This document shows, in pieces, positions 22,710-34,471 of a stretch of DNA of 64,000 nt. The notes under the pieces were generated by a model. It worked only from the letters and a program-made list of their open reading frames with translations, searched no databases and was not told the DNA's origin. The stretch is from the NCBI GenBank assembly GCA_014898425.1, contig RCSZ01000001.1, positions 3,534,001 through 3,598,000 on the forward strand. Reading direction: 5' to 3'. Made by a program: the position numbers and the translations under genes. Position 1 is the stretch's first letter; the number at the start of each line of letters is the position of its first letter. The DNA comes from Botryotinia globosa. Lineage: Eukaryota > Ascomycota > Leotiomycetes > Helotiales > Sclerotiniaceae.

Positions 22710-24265
22710 ATGCTACCACCACCTACTTTGAGCTTCACAATTCCTTCTGTCCACGACAATCTGAATCTTGAGTGTCGTATCTACCATCCGTCGAGTCTGG
22801 TACCCAATTCTATCTCGCAGGCTTTGCCATGGAGAAAGAAGGCTGCTATTGTTGCGCATCCTTACGCTCCATTGGGGGGAAGTTATGATGATGCGGTTGT
22901 CGGTTTGATTGCTTCTACCATTATGAATGATGGGTTCATTGTGGGAACTTTCAATTTTCGGTACATATAACTACCCACCTATCCTCACATGCTTGAACAT
23001 TAGACTCACTTACTATCTCCAGTGGTGCGGGCTCCTCAAAGGGGCACACTTCATGGTCCTCCTTGCCCGAACAAAAGGATTATATATCATTTCTCGGATT
23101 CATTGTAACCTATTTACATCACCTTTCTGTGCCATATTCTTCTAGGCCCCCGTCATTTGCACATTCCGAACCCCAACTTCACACCCTCGCTCCTGTCCCA
23201 TCAGAACGCTTCATGCAGCCTACGAATGATAGCCTTCCAGGCAGATACACCTCCGCAGGATCAGGCATTGAGAGCAATGATGCACAGCCTCTGTTACTAC
23301 TTGCCGGCTACTCATATGGATCGCTCATCACTATAAATCTCGAGCCGAGTCTTCTTGGAATGCTAGCTCCTTTTCAGCAACCAGCCTCTGGCAGTCCATA
23401 CGCAGACATAAGATCTCGAGCACGATTCTTAGCCACTCAACAGAATGAAATGATCGAAGCTACATATTCATTGCTTCGAGCTGGAGGTCATCAGAGAGGT
23501 CGTAGTCTTCAATCAGGAGAACAAATGATAAATCACAAAACTCGATTATCTAGCTCGGGGGTCAGAATGGGCGGCGATGAAGATATCAGAAGAGCTAGTC
23601 ATGATATGTATGGTTCTGGAATGAGACGATCGTTTTCTGTAGATGCACCGATGAAGGTCAGGAAGAGCATGGATAAGTTCAAGTCTATTGTTCATCACGG
23701 ATCGCCAAGGAGAGGAGAAAGCCAGCCTTCGTCGATTGATCCGGGCGAAGATAGTGATATGAACGTGGAAAATCCAGAGAGGCTTTCTCGTGATAGGGAA
23801 GATGTCAATATCATGGAAATTCTTGGAAGTGATTTCAGAGTTGCTTATCTACTCATTTCCCCTTTACCTCCTGATGGCATGATCAACAATTTGGCCAGTA
23901 TCGGGAGCTTTAGATTGACCTCGCTTTTCGGAAAGCAAAGTCATAAAGTGGATAACAACGTCAAGTTCACAATTGATCCTACTTTGGTTATCTATGGGAC
24001 CGGTGATCTTTTCGTCCAAGTTAAAACTGTCGAGCGTGAGTCAAAGCCAATGGCTATGAAAACTTTCAATCAACGGGGCACTGACTTTCACTTTCCAGGC
24101 TGGACTGAAAAATTGTTGAGTTTATGTAAGAGTAAAGGATCTGCGAACGGAGTAGTTTTCAGGTACGAAGAGATTGCTAATGGAGAGCACTTTTGGAGAA
24201 ATTCCAAGGCTGCTAGGCAGCTGGTGGACAAAATCAGTTTTTTTCTGTCAAAGATACTGGAGTAA
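22710..24265 (+). CDS. alpha/beta hydrolase-fold protein
   Basis: Exons 22710-22960 and 23023-24265 (intron 62 bp) encode 497 residues. The fold is recognised from the strand-loop AAIVAHPYAPLGGSYDD, the oxyanion-region NFRGAGSSKGH (interrupted by the intron after NF-R), the nucleophile elbow LLAGYSYGSL with Ser near residue 181, a late strand TLVIYGTGDLFV supplying the likely acidic residue, and IANGEHFWRN supplying the catalytic His near the C-terminus. A long insert of low complexity, rich in Ser/Arg and Met (about residues 215-310), sits between the nucleophile strand and the last strands, as in fungal relatives of the COG2945-type hydrolases. Substrate unknown; no signal peptide, so it is probably cytosolic. 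Confidence 0.85.
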
Positions 24266-24918
24266 TTTTCTTAGGTAGCATGATGGCAGAGACTAGATGA
24301 TCAATGATAATGTTAATGAAATCACGAAAGTTCATGAAAACAATTAATATCTTCAAACTTCTGCCGAAATTTCACGTCTTTGTGTAATACATCGACGGAA
24401 AGTGAGACGAAAAGTCTGTTCAATCGAATGGAAAACTTCCAAGTGGTTGCTGAGGTGGATTGTTGACGTAGTATTTTGCTCTCAGTCACAAGAGAATTCG
24501 ATGGTTTCTTTATGATTATGCTGCGTGTAGAATTTGAAACTTGGGAATATAGGATCTTCGTGGATCCGTAAACTCTTTGGATCTCTGTGGGCTCTATGTG
24601 AAGAAGATTTGTTTGTAGTGCCAGGGCTTGTGCTTTGAAGTAGGAGGAAAGTTGATAGTGGGTCAAGCAGAGACTTTTCATCGCCAATGCATTTCAATGT
24701 TACTGTTCGTATGTTTCTGCAAAATCATATCTTCACAGAGTCAAAGGGAACCATAATGATCACCAGTTCAAATTTTGATGTATTAACACACTGGCTAAGA
24801 TAAGTGGATACTGTAACTACCTACCGATTCAAACATCAAAAGGAATGACCACAAACTCGAGACGGTGCTCCATCATTTAACTAACGGCAATATCGTTCTT
24901 GAGATGAAGCGGAACATC
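24266..24918. other. intergenic between convergent genes
   Basis: 3' flanks of the hydrolase (+) and the decarboxylase-like gene (-). Minus-strand open frames at 24322-24697 show no family and look like chance. Confidence 0.5.
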
Positions 24919-26142
24919 TTATTTGTAATGAGCCTTGCAGAGTTTCTCGCCATAGTAGAAATGCTCGCCAGCCTCCATATCCGGGAAATTAGAAACTCTG
25001 GCCTTCTGCTCAAACATCATGACGCAATCCGATCCTCCGAAAGCAAAATGCGAAATCTCATCTCCTTTCTTGATCTTCTTGCCCTTTAATTCCATGTTCA
25101 TGTTGACTGAGGAAACAATCGCCATACCAATCGGCATGACCGCTACCCGTCCCAAATTTTCATTGTTGATAATGAGGATTCCACGGGTCTGCAAGAATTG
25201 GTAGCCGGGTGAATCAGGAGCGTCGAGTGTGGTGACTCCATTGCTCTCTCGCTTCTTCATACGGGGGGAAATGCGACGTCGAGGTGCAAGGTAATTGTGT
25301 CCTCCAGCTTTCTTGTCTGTCTCGATGAGTACCTCTAGATAGGCAGCACCTTCAATCACATCGATGACCTCCACGGTTCCAGAGATGGGAGCGTGCTGTC
25401 GATGATAATCAAAGGTGTTGAGGAAAGAATGTGTCCAAATTCCTTCTTGGAACAATTCTCCGTATGTAGTTTTGCCATCGGAGTTTGGGACTATCTCTTT
25501 CCCGTACTTTCCGAGCAGGTGTGATACTTTCCATGGGATGTTCTTGAGTACTACCTCGGACTCGTCGGTGATGGAAAAGGCACCGGCAAAAGTGGAATCG
25601 GCAGGGAAGGTGATGATGCGATCATCTTCTGGCGAGGTAATTTCACGGGGTTCCTTAAGCTTGCGGTGGAAGAATTGATTGAAAGTCTTCCAATTCTTTG
25701 GGTCTTCGGCTTCGAACACACGGAATTGAGGAGAATTTCGGTAGCTGGTCAAGGAAGTCTCATTCCACGACTCGGGCTTGTCCATAAACTTCCCAATCTC
25801 CTTGGCATATCGCACCAGCCAGTCCGAGAGCGGGGTGAGTGGCTTATTCACATTCTTGGGAAGGATGGACGTCTGACGCACGCCGAACGGTTCCTGCGCC
25901 AGCACGAAATAGAACATGCAGAGGATGTAGTAGATGTCGCGGCCGTTGGTGCTCTCGGTGGGGATCCAGCCGCGCACCAACCAGTCGGCGAAATCGAGAA
26001 AGCCTTTGCCCGAGGTGATGCCGTAGGTTTTCATGTCGGGGATGTCGTGGGCGAGGGCGTTGCGCACGGCTGTGTCGAGATCGTCGACTTCGCGGAGGAG
26101 CTCGTCGCGTAGCTCGGTTACGATGGGCGCGTAGGTGGGCAT
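24919..26142 (-). CDS. phosphatidylserine-decarboxylase-like enzyme
   Basis: A pyruvoyl-type decarboxylase relative, 407 residues in one exon. The C-terminal catalytic domain shows ITFPADSTFAGAF, TFDYHRQHAPISGTV (the HxxHxP-type motif), GRVAVMPIGMAIVSSVNM, and a processing-site-like HFAFGGSDCVMMF with Ser near residue 371. The classical site in phosphatidylserine decarboxylase is LGST; here it is GGSD, as seen in the divergent fungal group that acts on amino acids or unknown substrates (the L-tryptophan decarboxylase PsiD of Psilocybe belongs to that wider family). The N-terminal 140 residues (LDFADWLVRGWIPTES, PLTPLSDWLVRYAKEIGKFMD) are the extra domain of this group. No membrane segment is seen, unlike mitochondrial Psd1. 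The start is ATG 26142; the frame is open further upstream but that part reads as simple-sequence UTR. Confidence 0.85.
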   Translation of the reverse strand: MPTYAPIVTELRDELLREVDDLDTAVRNALAHDIPDMKTYGITSGKGFLDFADWLVRGWIPTESTNGRDIYYILCMFYFVLAQEPFGVRQTSILPKNVNKPLTPLSDWLVRYAKEIGKFMDKPESWNETSLTSYRNSPQFRVFEAEDPKNWKTFNQFFHRKLKEPREITSPEDDRIITFPADSTFAGAFSITDESEVVLKNIPWKVSHLLGKYGKEIVPNSDGKTTYGELFQEGIWTHSFLNTFDYHRQHAPISGTVEVIDVIEGAAYLEVLIETDKKAGGHNYLAPRRRISPRMKKRESNGVTTLDAPDSPGYQFLQTRGILIINNENLGRVAVMPIGMAIVSSVNMNMELKGKKIKKGDEISHFAFGGSDCVMMFEQKARVSNFPDMEAGEHFYYGEKLCKAHYK

Positions 26143-26525
26143 GGTGGGGGAGGGGGGAATTGATGGGAGTGCGGATAATTTTAAAAGTTCACAAGGATGG
26201 ATGGGGGATAGTGAGTGAGTCTTCTTAATTTTGAGTGTGTATGTATATATGTATGTATGTATGTATGGATTGATTGATCGAGGAGTTTTTTTGGACCTGG
26301 GCTTTTGCATCCATCGTGGTTCCAGCAACGCTTTATGTATTCTTCGTTCATTCGGCAGTGATGACCCATGACGCAGTTTTTCTCTCGTTGCACTTGAACA
26401 CGCGTGAGTGCATATGCTTGCGTACCTAGGTAGAGAGAATATGTTGGAGGTGGGCTGAACATTGGGAGACGGGAGTGCGGTCTGCACAATACGGTACGTA
26501 ACAGTCGTATGTATGCATGCGGTGG

Positions 26526-26668
26526 TTGTAACGATGCGAGTGCGTGGAATAGGAATGCGGGGTTTGTGACGTTCCTTAGCAAGCTCATCTTTTGTCGCGC
26601 TCGTGTTACACGGTGATCAATCGTAACGATGCGAGTGTGTGGAATAGGAATGAGGGGTTTGTGAAGTT
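26526..26668. repeat. local direct duplication
   Basis: The phrase AACGATGCGAGTGCGTGGAA at 26530 recurs at 26626 with a T for C, and both are followed by TAGGAATG[CA]GGGGTTTGTGA. It is a short direct repeat about 96 bp apart. Confidence 0.8.
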
Positions 26669-27149
26669 TCGAGACGTGTTCATTACATTACACTCGCACA
26701 TTCATTACACTGAGTCATGTGTCGTGAGATGGCTATGGATGTTCTGAAGTTCTTGTAACCATTCTTGTCGTCGGGTTGGGTGAGATTGTTACATCGTTGT
26801 TGCTAGCGGTGAGTGGATGGTGGGAAGCCTTGTCCTGGCGGGGTAGCGATGTGAATGATCTGAAATGTCATCGGGGTTTCTGCTCGGTGGCGAATCATTG
26901 CAGAACGCAGATAGCAGGAACTTTAGTGTTGGCTGAGATTCTCATTTGGCCGAGCATTGCAGAGCAACAATATTAGCAGCTTTAGTACTGGCCGAGATTC
27001 GTATCTAGGTATAAATCGCAGAAAGATTGGGCAAAACAAAAGGGAGAAGTTACAGTAGAACTCGCTAGCCAAGTGGGTATAAGGGATCTTCCTTCGTGCT
27101 ATCTTTTTTTGAACAAGAACAAGTCTTTACCCCATAGAAATTCATCTCG

Positions 27150-27530
27150 TCTTCTGCTCGTGCTGCCAGAAGATATGCATCGTTGAAGCTAGAGATACAT
27201 ATCATGAGATGGTAAACTACAGGAGCACCAATTTGATGCACTGGACCGAATATCCGGCACACTACACTCGCTAAAGTTAGAACAATTTTCGAGATACTGT
27301 TATTTTGGAAACAAATAACAATATCAAATAGTACTGTGAAGCCCACAAAGACAAGAAGATTATATGTTTTAAGCATAGCAGTACTTGTGTACCTTTCACG
27401 ATCCAAAATATTGATAGATTGTTTTAGAGCAGAATTTTGAAAATGATGTGGTTTTGAGTGTGTAGAGTTTTCATTAGCGTCGAAGCTGCATACTTTCTGG
27501 TAGCACGAGCACCGTTGATCAGACACTAGA
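27150..27530. repeat. inverted repeat of a dispersed family
   Basis: The left arm TGCTCGTGCTGCCAGAAGAT (near 27156) is matched by the reverse complement of the right end, TGCTCGTGCTACCAGAAAGT (near 27515-27496), and the similarity runs on for about 35-40 bp. Related single arms occur at 34085-34140 (+) and at about 205-275 (-). This suggests a degraded non-autonomous element; exact ends and a target duplication could not be set. Confidence 0.45.
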
Positions 27531-28599
27531 ACACAGCGTCACCCCAACACTAAAAGCGGTAGCACCCGCATTCGCCCAACGCTCATTATATTAACACTGA
27601 CAAACTACTGTTACTAGCCAATCGTATCTGTAGCGTTACGAGTACGCCAAAAAGCAAAGTCGAGAGACGAAAGTGGCATGCGGGGAAACGTTCTGACGTA
27701 TCCGCATTTAACTTAATCGCCTGCGTTGATCTCGCGTCATCAATTGTTCTGTATTGGTATCGGTGCATATCAGCTTTGATGTATGTAGCACGCTCGTCTA
27801 ACATGAACCGGGCTACACTAACTCTTAATAAGAAACATGATGCGGCGGGGTAATGTTTTCTGACTGCTGAAGATTTGCAGGAACGACAAATCAATTTCAC
27901 GGGGCTGGTGGGCTGGGATGAAGCGGAAATTAAATATATGCATGTCATTCAATCGGTTTCTGTGCAGAAATCTTCAGCGTATAGATTTGGAACCGAGAGT
28001 CGGTTAGTCATGTTGTGCTTTTGCTGTCGATACAGAGATGAGAATGCTCTACAGTATCCACACGGTTCGTTATGATGCATGTATGCGTGGGTGTATCCGA
28101 ATCGAAGAGAATTTCTGGCCTCTGGGTTGTGCAGTGTACAAAGTGCGTGCCCAACTTTGAGCTTGCAAATGGCTTTGGGAATTGGACACGTGGATGTCAG
28201 ACCATGTTTACCTTGAGGTTTTATTGGTGGTGTGGCTGGGAGCTGGCTAGCCAGGGAAACCTCTCGAGTGTTTGGAAACCCGAGAATTAGAGGTAATGGA
28301 ATCATACGACGTTTGAGGTTGTAGATTGTTGGTTTTGGTGCTATGTTTGTCAGGTGAATATTATATTTCCAAGACTGAATTGGAAGAGATGCGGGGTGGC
28401 AATGCAGAATACCTAATTATCACCACTGTCTAAAGTTTTCATCCTAACACAACCCTTTATCTCGTCTTCATTCTAAAATACGGAAGCAATGACCGGATAA
28501 ACAGCTAACCCAACCCCAGCATGGAGTAGTATGCCCCCCTCCCCCCCTAATTCCATCTAACCTTCTTGGAGATTGCTGACCACATCTCTTCTCTCCGAT

Positions 28600-29324
28600 G
28601 AATATGACGTCAATCTCACAAAGAGATTATCAACAGCCAGCACATCTTGCACGCATCGTTTCTTACGAAAGACTCCGCGTACCCAACTGTCAGTTATCTC
28701 GTCGGCAAGATCTTCACATGTAATGGTAAGCCAGGAGCCTTTTATGTGCATGGCCATATGCAAGAAACCGCTCTAGGTCGTCTCAAGGGGATCGAAAAGG
28801 GTGATCCTGATATCCTCGTCAGCGCTGATCAATAGTCGTGATCTTGGATTCTCAGGGTTTGCCACTGGCTTCTGGTTTGTCCATACTATGCTCAATGGAA
28901 CTGCTAGCTTGATGGGTGTTTCCAGTGATAACAAAATTGAGAGAGAGAACATCATGAAACATATTGTCAATTCGCAGATCCTTGATCGATGGAACCACTT
29001 TCGGCCAATTGGCACAGATTTGGATCATGTTTCTATCATGAAGATCGCCCCAATACGCAAAAATCAAACACGCATTCGGTGCCCAAGATTCTGGTTCTGG
29101 AAGTCCAAAATGATGTCGAGAATAAGGATCTCTAGACGGAGCATTGAGAGGGCGCAATACCTTTTTGGGAAAACCTGGGACAGCCCATTTTGGGGGAAAA
29201 TAATCTGCTAGAGGGGAAGGCGAGAGTTGCCCCGGAGTGTATTTATAATTTCATCGAGGTGCAGAATGCAAAGAATGAGTATTTTACTAGGCAAATAGCG
29301 GGGGCGGATTATCCTAGATATTGA
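28600..29324 (+). pseudogene. broken flavin-fold protein (Pyridox_ox_2 / PPOX-like)
   Basis: Remnant of an FMN-binding split-barrel protein related to pyridoxamine 5'-phosphate oxidases. The first piece reads EIINSQHILHASFLTKDSAY and YVHGHMQETALGRLKGIEKG, then SADQ and a TAG at 28833-28835. A +1-shifted frame continues LINSRDLGFSGFATGFW, LNGTASLMG and the family-typical NSQILDRWNHFRPIG. A third frame ends GAIPFWENLGQPILGENN ... PECIYNFIEVQNAKNEYF, stop 29322-29324, and contains two internal stops. The order of the pieces matches one complete ancestral gene, so it died in place by point lesions and indels rather than by truncation. The start of the gene is not resolved. Confidence 0.72.
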
Positions 29325-30494
29325 GGGGTGGGAACTTGGGAATTTCTTGAGCGTTTATTAGTTCGCTTACTTGGGTAAATCAAATTCATATTCATATTCG
29401 GTTTTGGATACTTGAGTCAGGGTGAAGTGGCCAAAAGATTGGATATTCTGTAGATGTTCCTGTGCGATATTCGAGTCATGACTAGACCTCACCCATCCAG
29501 TATCTTATTTCCAAGTTTGTCTGCGTACAATCAATGCACGAATCTTTCTGCTCCTTTCTCAAAAGATCTATAGACATTTTTTCCTTCATGAAATTTCGTC
29601 ATTAGACCCCGATTTTCGGAGCCCTCATGTTTGGTGACAGCAATGCATTCTCCTGCGCATCTTCTGTAAATTCACCAACATGTACGAATAATTTTACATG
29701 GCTAATTACTGATGAGACTGCATCACATCGCATACCATACACTCGCTCAAGCTGATCTGCAATAACTACTCCCTCTCATGTACACACATAAGGTTACATG
29801 AGCATTCACATCCCTAGATTTCAGCTCGTCATTGAACGCCCTAGTGCACTGAACTAGAACGGGTCTCTGTACAACCGTACCACGATTGCGTATGATCCAC
29901 AAGCATTCGCTACGTCTACCGAAACTGATATTCGTTTCTGCGGTTGTGACGGATAGATTGAGGGCACGACATATGTGCTAGTGTGTTTGGGTGTTACGCT
30001 CCTGTGCTACGACATGATGAGAGTGCATCTACAAATTGTAACTGCCATGCGCGAGATGTGATGAGTGATTCGTGAGGGATCCCCGCATTTCTTTTGGAGG
30101 TGATACTTGGGAGTTGTGTTGTCAGTGGAGTGGTACTTGGATGGTGGGATAACGTTGAGGAGGTTCGTTCTAGCTGGAGCTATTTTGTGGGATTGAAGGT
30201 AGTAATTTAGTGGTAGTCCTGTGGGGTAAAGAGATACATACACACATGGATGTGACTCTTGTGAGAGGATTGGCTGTGGAATGGTGGTGAGATTGTGTAT
30301 ATAGTTCATTAATAGTTCGGCCTAAGTGTTATTGTCTTTTGCATTTGTGTTTCGCCCAAGTGTGAGTGTCGTTTTGAAGACTAAAGAGCTTGTTATTGGG
30401 GTTTGAGATTGCTATAGTGTGCTATATACTTTGCTCTTTTTTCAGATATCTCATCTCTTACTAACAAGTATAGATTAATACTTTGCAGTTGACT
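29325..30494. other. intergenic, dug1 promoter
   Basis: No supported gene in about 1.17 kb. Around 29985-30015 the text GGGTGTTACGCTCCTGTGCT recalls GGGTGACGCTGTG near 27540 (-), possibly the same repeat family. The proximal part is the promoter of the dipeptidase. Confidence 0.4.
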
Positions 30495-32554
30495 ATGACT
30501 ACCGATAATTTGGACCTTGTTTTCAAGAAGTATGTTTTTGGATCTACGGGATAGGAATTCTTGAACCTGTTGCTAATCACTTAATACTTCGTTTTTAATA
30601 CAGGATTGACGAGCTTGCTACTGCTACAGCTCCCAATTTCAACATTATCCATGATCGTGAGTCGAAAAAAGTCTGCATATAATGAAATGCCAGATATTCT
30701 AACTATACCCCAGGACTCGTACCCGCGATCAAAATCCCATCCATCTCTTCTGAGCGAACGGATGAGGGACGCAAGCATGTGGTTGCTGTGTGTATATCTT
30801 CTCTTGCTACTTGGAGATCTTGCAAGCTTGTACTCTGACACGCATCAGATGACGGATTTTCTGGCAGATCAACTCACGAAGTTGAATGCATCCGTGGATC
30901 GACACTCGTTGGGGAAAGAGCCGGAAACAGAACTTCAGTTGCCGGATATTATTATTGCTAAATATCCAAAAGTTTATGAGAGTAAGAAGCAGACTATTTT
31001 GATCTATGGCCATTATGATGTTCAGCCTCCTGGAGAAGGGGTAAGTTAGATTTTTTTATCAAGTTCTCGATTTTCGATTTTCGGTTCTGTTGGCGATGCT
31101 GTGTGGAACGACTATTCATGTTTACTGATAGAACTTCGACTTTTCACTTTCAATATCTCTTTACATCCCTCTTTGATGAATAGTACTGACCATCTAATCT
31201 TGAAGTGGGATACCGACCCCTGGACCATCACAGAAAAAGGCGAAGATCCCGACAAAAAACTCTACGGACGAGGAGCTACCGACGACAAAGGACCCGTGCT
31301 CGGCTGGCTGAACGCACTCCAAGCCTACCAGGAAGCAAAAGTCGATGTCCCCGTGAATCTCATATTCTGTTTCGAAGGAATGGAAGAATCTGGATCCACC
31401 GGATTCGCCGAATTTGCAATCGCTAACCGCGCGCTCTTCGCAAATGTCGATGCTGCATGCATTTCTGACAACTATTGGCTTACGACCAAGAAACCATGTC
31501 TCACATATGGACTCCGCGGTATCAATTACTTTAACCTCACGGTGGAACACGCAGGCGTGCAACTCCATAGTGGAATGTTTGGAGGTTGCGTCTATGAACC
31601 CATGACAGATCTAGTGATTCTGCTTTCGAAACTTGTGGATTCTCAGGGCAGAATCTTGATTCCGGGGATCAATGAACTTGTAGATGATGTGTCTAAGGAA
31701 GAGGTGGAGGAATATGCTACGATAGAGTTTTCGACACAGGATTTTCAACAGACTATTGGTAGCGATGCGAATATTTATAATGATCCTAAGGAAACCCTCA
31801 TGCATAGATTTAGGTATCCGTCTCTCACCATTGTAAGTTCAACCAGCTCTTCCGTTTTGCACTTTTCCATTTCCAACACTTTCCATTGTCTGAAATATTT
31901 CATCTACCGCAATATTCAGCTTTTCTACACAGTTTTGATTTTCAACTCCTTCCGTACTAGAAAATAACCAAAGTCCCCAATTCTAGCACGGTATCGCAGG
32001 CGCAGATTCTAGCCCCGATCAAACCACCGCCATCTACCCCAAAGTAACCGCCAAATTTTCTATCCGCACCGTGCCATCTATGGATCAGGAAACCGTCTCC
32101 GATCTCACCATTAAGTATCTCTACCAAGAGTTTGAAAAGCTCGGAAGCAAAAATACATGCACAGCAAAACAGGTTGGAGAAACAGCTCCATATTGGCTTG
32201 CTTCGCCTGATGATGCAAATTATAAGGCTGGAAAGGCGGCTACGCAGAAAGTTTATCATACTGAACCTGATTTGACGAGAGAGGGTGGAAGGTTAGTTTA
32301 TAATATTTTTCTGGTTGTGGTATGTCGGACTTCTGTGTAGAATCTTTTGGCTAACGGCATGATAAATTCGTAGTATCGGGGTGACGCTTGATTTACAGAA
32401 GGCATTGGGGGAAAAAAGTATCATGCTATTGCCAGTAGGGATGTCGGATGATGGAGCTCATGGTCCTAATGAAAAACTTAACAAGAGGAATTACATCGAG
32501 GGGAGCAAATTGCTGGGAGCTTATTGGTGGTATTTTGCTAATCCTCAGTCCTAG
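30495..32554 (+). CDS. dug1: Cys-Gly dipeptidase Dug1 (M20 metallopeptidase)
   Basis: A cytosolic zinc/manganese dipeptidase that cleaves Cys-Gly in glutathione turnover. Seven exons are inferred: 30495-30529, 30604-30656, 30714-30787, 30849-31040, 31206-31832, 31987-32291 and 32374-32554. They join into 488 residues, close to yeast Dug1. Metal-site motifs are all present: [41 protein letters not shown] and [13 protein letters not shown]. Also [14 protein letters not shown] and [13 protein letters not shown] of the dimerisation/lid region, and YPSLTIHGIAGAD before the second half. Introns 4 and 5 are long (165 and 154 bp) and T-rich. The exon 3 donor (GTGTGT after ACAT GTGGTTGCT) is my least certain junction; it is chosen because it keeps the [15 protein letters not shown] alignment. 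Confidence 0.93.
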
Positions 32555-33430
32555 TTTGTTGTCAATCCGTACTTGGGATTTCTGTTAGTAAGGTGACGAA
32601 TATTCGGGGAAAATGTATCTCATATGACTGACTATCTTATGATGTGTATTAAAACATATAAATATTTGTACGAGCCCATAATTGAAACCCATTCACGAGT
32701 CTAGTGATTCAATCTTATGTAATGGTTCTCCTCATAGTTATATATTGGGCAAATATCCTCTAGAATCCCATCCGGATCGAGTACAGTGGCCTCAGCAACT
32801 CCGTACGAACTACTTGTTTCGAAGATCCCGACCACTTGGCTGATTTGTCAAGTATTTCTTGGTGCTTTGCTACTGTGTCTTCGCTTTCATTGACAAGTAG
32901 TCCTTCACGGATTTCGGATACAATAATTCCAGAATTTGTCTGCATTTTAGCAGAATTTCTACTGATGAGATTTATTCGGCCAGAAGATGTAACAATCAAC
33001 AAGAGAGGGAAAATAGCATATCACAAGAAGCCGTAATACATATTGATCAGTCGTGAGAAAAGAATCTGCAGACTGTGAGTCTCAGGGTCGCACCTTCTAT
33101 CCTCTGATCGAATGCTTACTGTTTTGGTATGAACTTCTGGACAAGTAAGTACTTGAATTGCCAGCGTACCTATAGTTACTACATCATCTGCTTCTGAGCC
33201 ACATGATTCAATAACGCAAGGCACATTGACAAGGCAGGAGGAGAAGACACCTCGGACATTCGTTCCCGACAAGATAAGTGCAATCGCCAAGGCAAAGAAA
33301 CCACACTTTGAAAGCGTATTGTGAACAATGAATCATCAAGCAGTCGCTGCTGTTCATACAGTTTTTTGGTGGTTTTTACAGTCACTGTATTTATGTCAGT
33401 AGTTTCCTTGGCGAGATATCTCTCAGCATC
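32555..33430. other. intergenic, no supported gene
   Basis: Downstream of dug1. Minus-strand open frames (32760-33002, 33021-33290) may be further remains of the degenerate gene to the right, but no recognisable motif or splice structure supports them. Confidence 0.4.
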
Positions 33431-33860
33431 CTTGACGGCGCTCTTATCAAATCATTGTCTGAGTCTTGACGATAAGTGTTCTTGGATCTGAAGTCTTTCC
33501 ATAGCTCTGCTCAATTCGATCGCGGAGTTCATCACAATCAACAAGCTTACCTAGGTACTGAAACCATTCCTGTTGAAGATTCATCGTGAAGCAGGATGTT
33601 CAACACTCCGGACTGCAACTTGGAATAAGGTTGTTAGAGAACCCGACTGGAAGAATCTGACCCTTGTATTCTATCCCGCTGTGAACACTCCTTCCGAATT
33701 CCCAAGGAATGGATTTTAACGATAGGGCACTTTTCTTTTGAGAACAAACGCTCATGTTGATATAATTAGATACATATGACATAGTAATGCGTCTATCAAA
33801 GTTGCTGGTCAGTAGGTTATGCAAGATTAGTAATCGACATTCTTTTTTTCCCACCACCTT
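33431..33860 (-). pseudogene. degenerate unknown gene
   Basis: On the minus strand one frame reads SIPWEFGRSVHSGIEYKG and SNNLIPSCSPEC, is cut by a TGA at about 33598-33600, and continues in the same frame with TSCFTMNLQQEWFQYLGKLV and RIEQSYGKTSDPRTLIVKTQ. It then needs a frame change to go on as DKSAVKDAERYLAKETTD and KTTKKLYEQQRLLDDSLF. The composition and the Cys-rich stretch look like true protein, so I read this as a broken gene; the TGA could be a former TGG. I do not recognise the family. Confidence 0.4.
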
Positions 33861-34471
33861 AACTGATACACATCAGATCAATCACTCCGCTGTCATACTA
33901 CAATCACATTTCATTTATACTACTCATTCATTCATTAGCTCGTGTTATGTCAACCTTATTTTCAAATTCCATATTCCATCGAAGTTGATTATTTCTTCTT
34001 CTCGTCTTTCCTGTACAATGTGAAGAATTCAGGTATGACAAGGGCGGTGTGAAGGGTTACGCATCTGATCGTGCTGTCAGAATCCATGCAACTTCGAAGC
34101 TAGAAAGTATATACCACAAGATGGTAAGCTACAACAGGACTAACCCGTTTTTCACGGCAGCTGAGCTGTATATTTCCTAGTCACTCGAGTAGGTGAAGGG
34201 AGTCATCTTCAGATTTAGGGTTCAACTAGTTGAATGCCAATGATTTAGTTAAAACTTAATACTTGATTCTATTCTACGATGAAAGATGAGTTGTATAGCA
34301 AAAGAAATATAGCTTCTAATTAAAAAAGGTATGCATAATCTCAAGACGAATTGTTCTTTCACATTTTTTCGAGTACGTCAAGGGTCCTGTTGTGAGAGTT
34401 GAAGTCTTACACTACTCTACTCGAATATCCACCAAAAACTTCAGGAACATTCCTACAGTCTCTTATTACCA
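33861..34471. other. intergenic with repeat arm
   Basis: No gene seen. The stretch 34080-34145 (GCAACTTCGAAGCTAGAAAG, CCACAAGATGGTAAGCTAC) matches the dispersed repeat of 27150-27530. Confidence 0.45.

Larger units (their letters stand above)
26143..28599. other. intergenic with dispersed-repeat remnants
   Basis: About 2.5 kb without a supported gene. It has a (GTAT)n run at 26240-26270 and two similar GTAACGATGCGAGTGxGTGGAATAGGAATG blocks (26528-26560 and 26624-26655), a local duplication. An inverted-repeat element at about 27150-27530 is listed separately. Open frames at 27065-27526 and 27586-27948 (-) are unrecognised. Confidence 0.45.

Noticed and set aside
26143..26487. N-terminal extension of the decarboxylase-like protein to 26487
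   Set aside because: The extra part reads as Tyr/Thr/His simple sequence from a GTAT/ATAC repeat, with no conserved motif; ATG 26142 is followed at once by family-like sequence.
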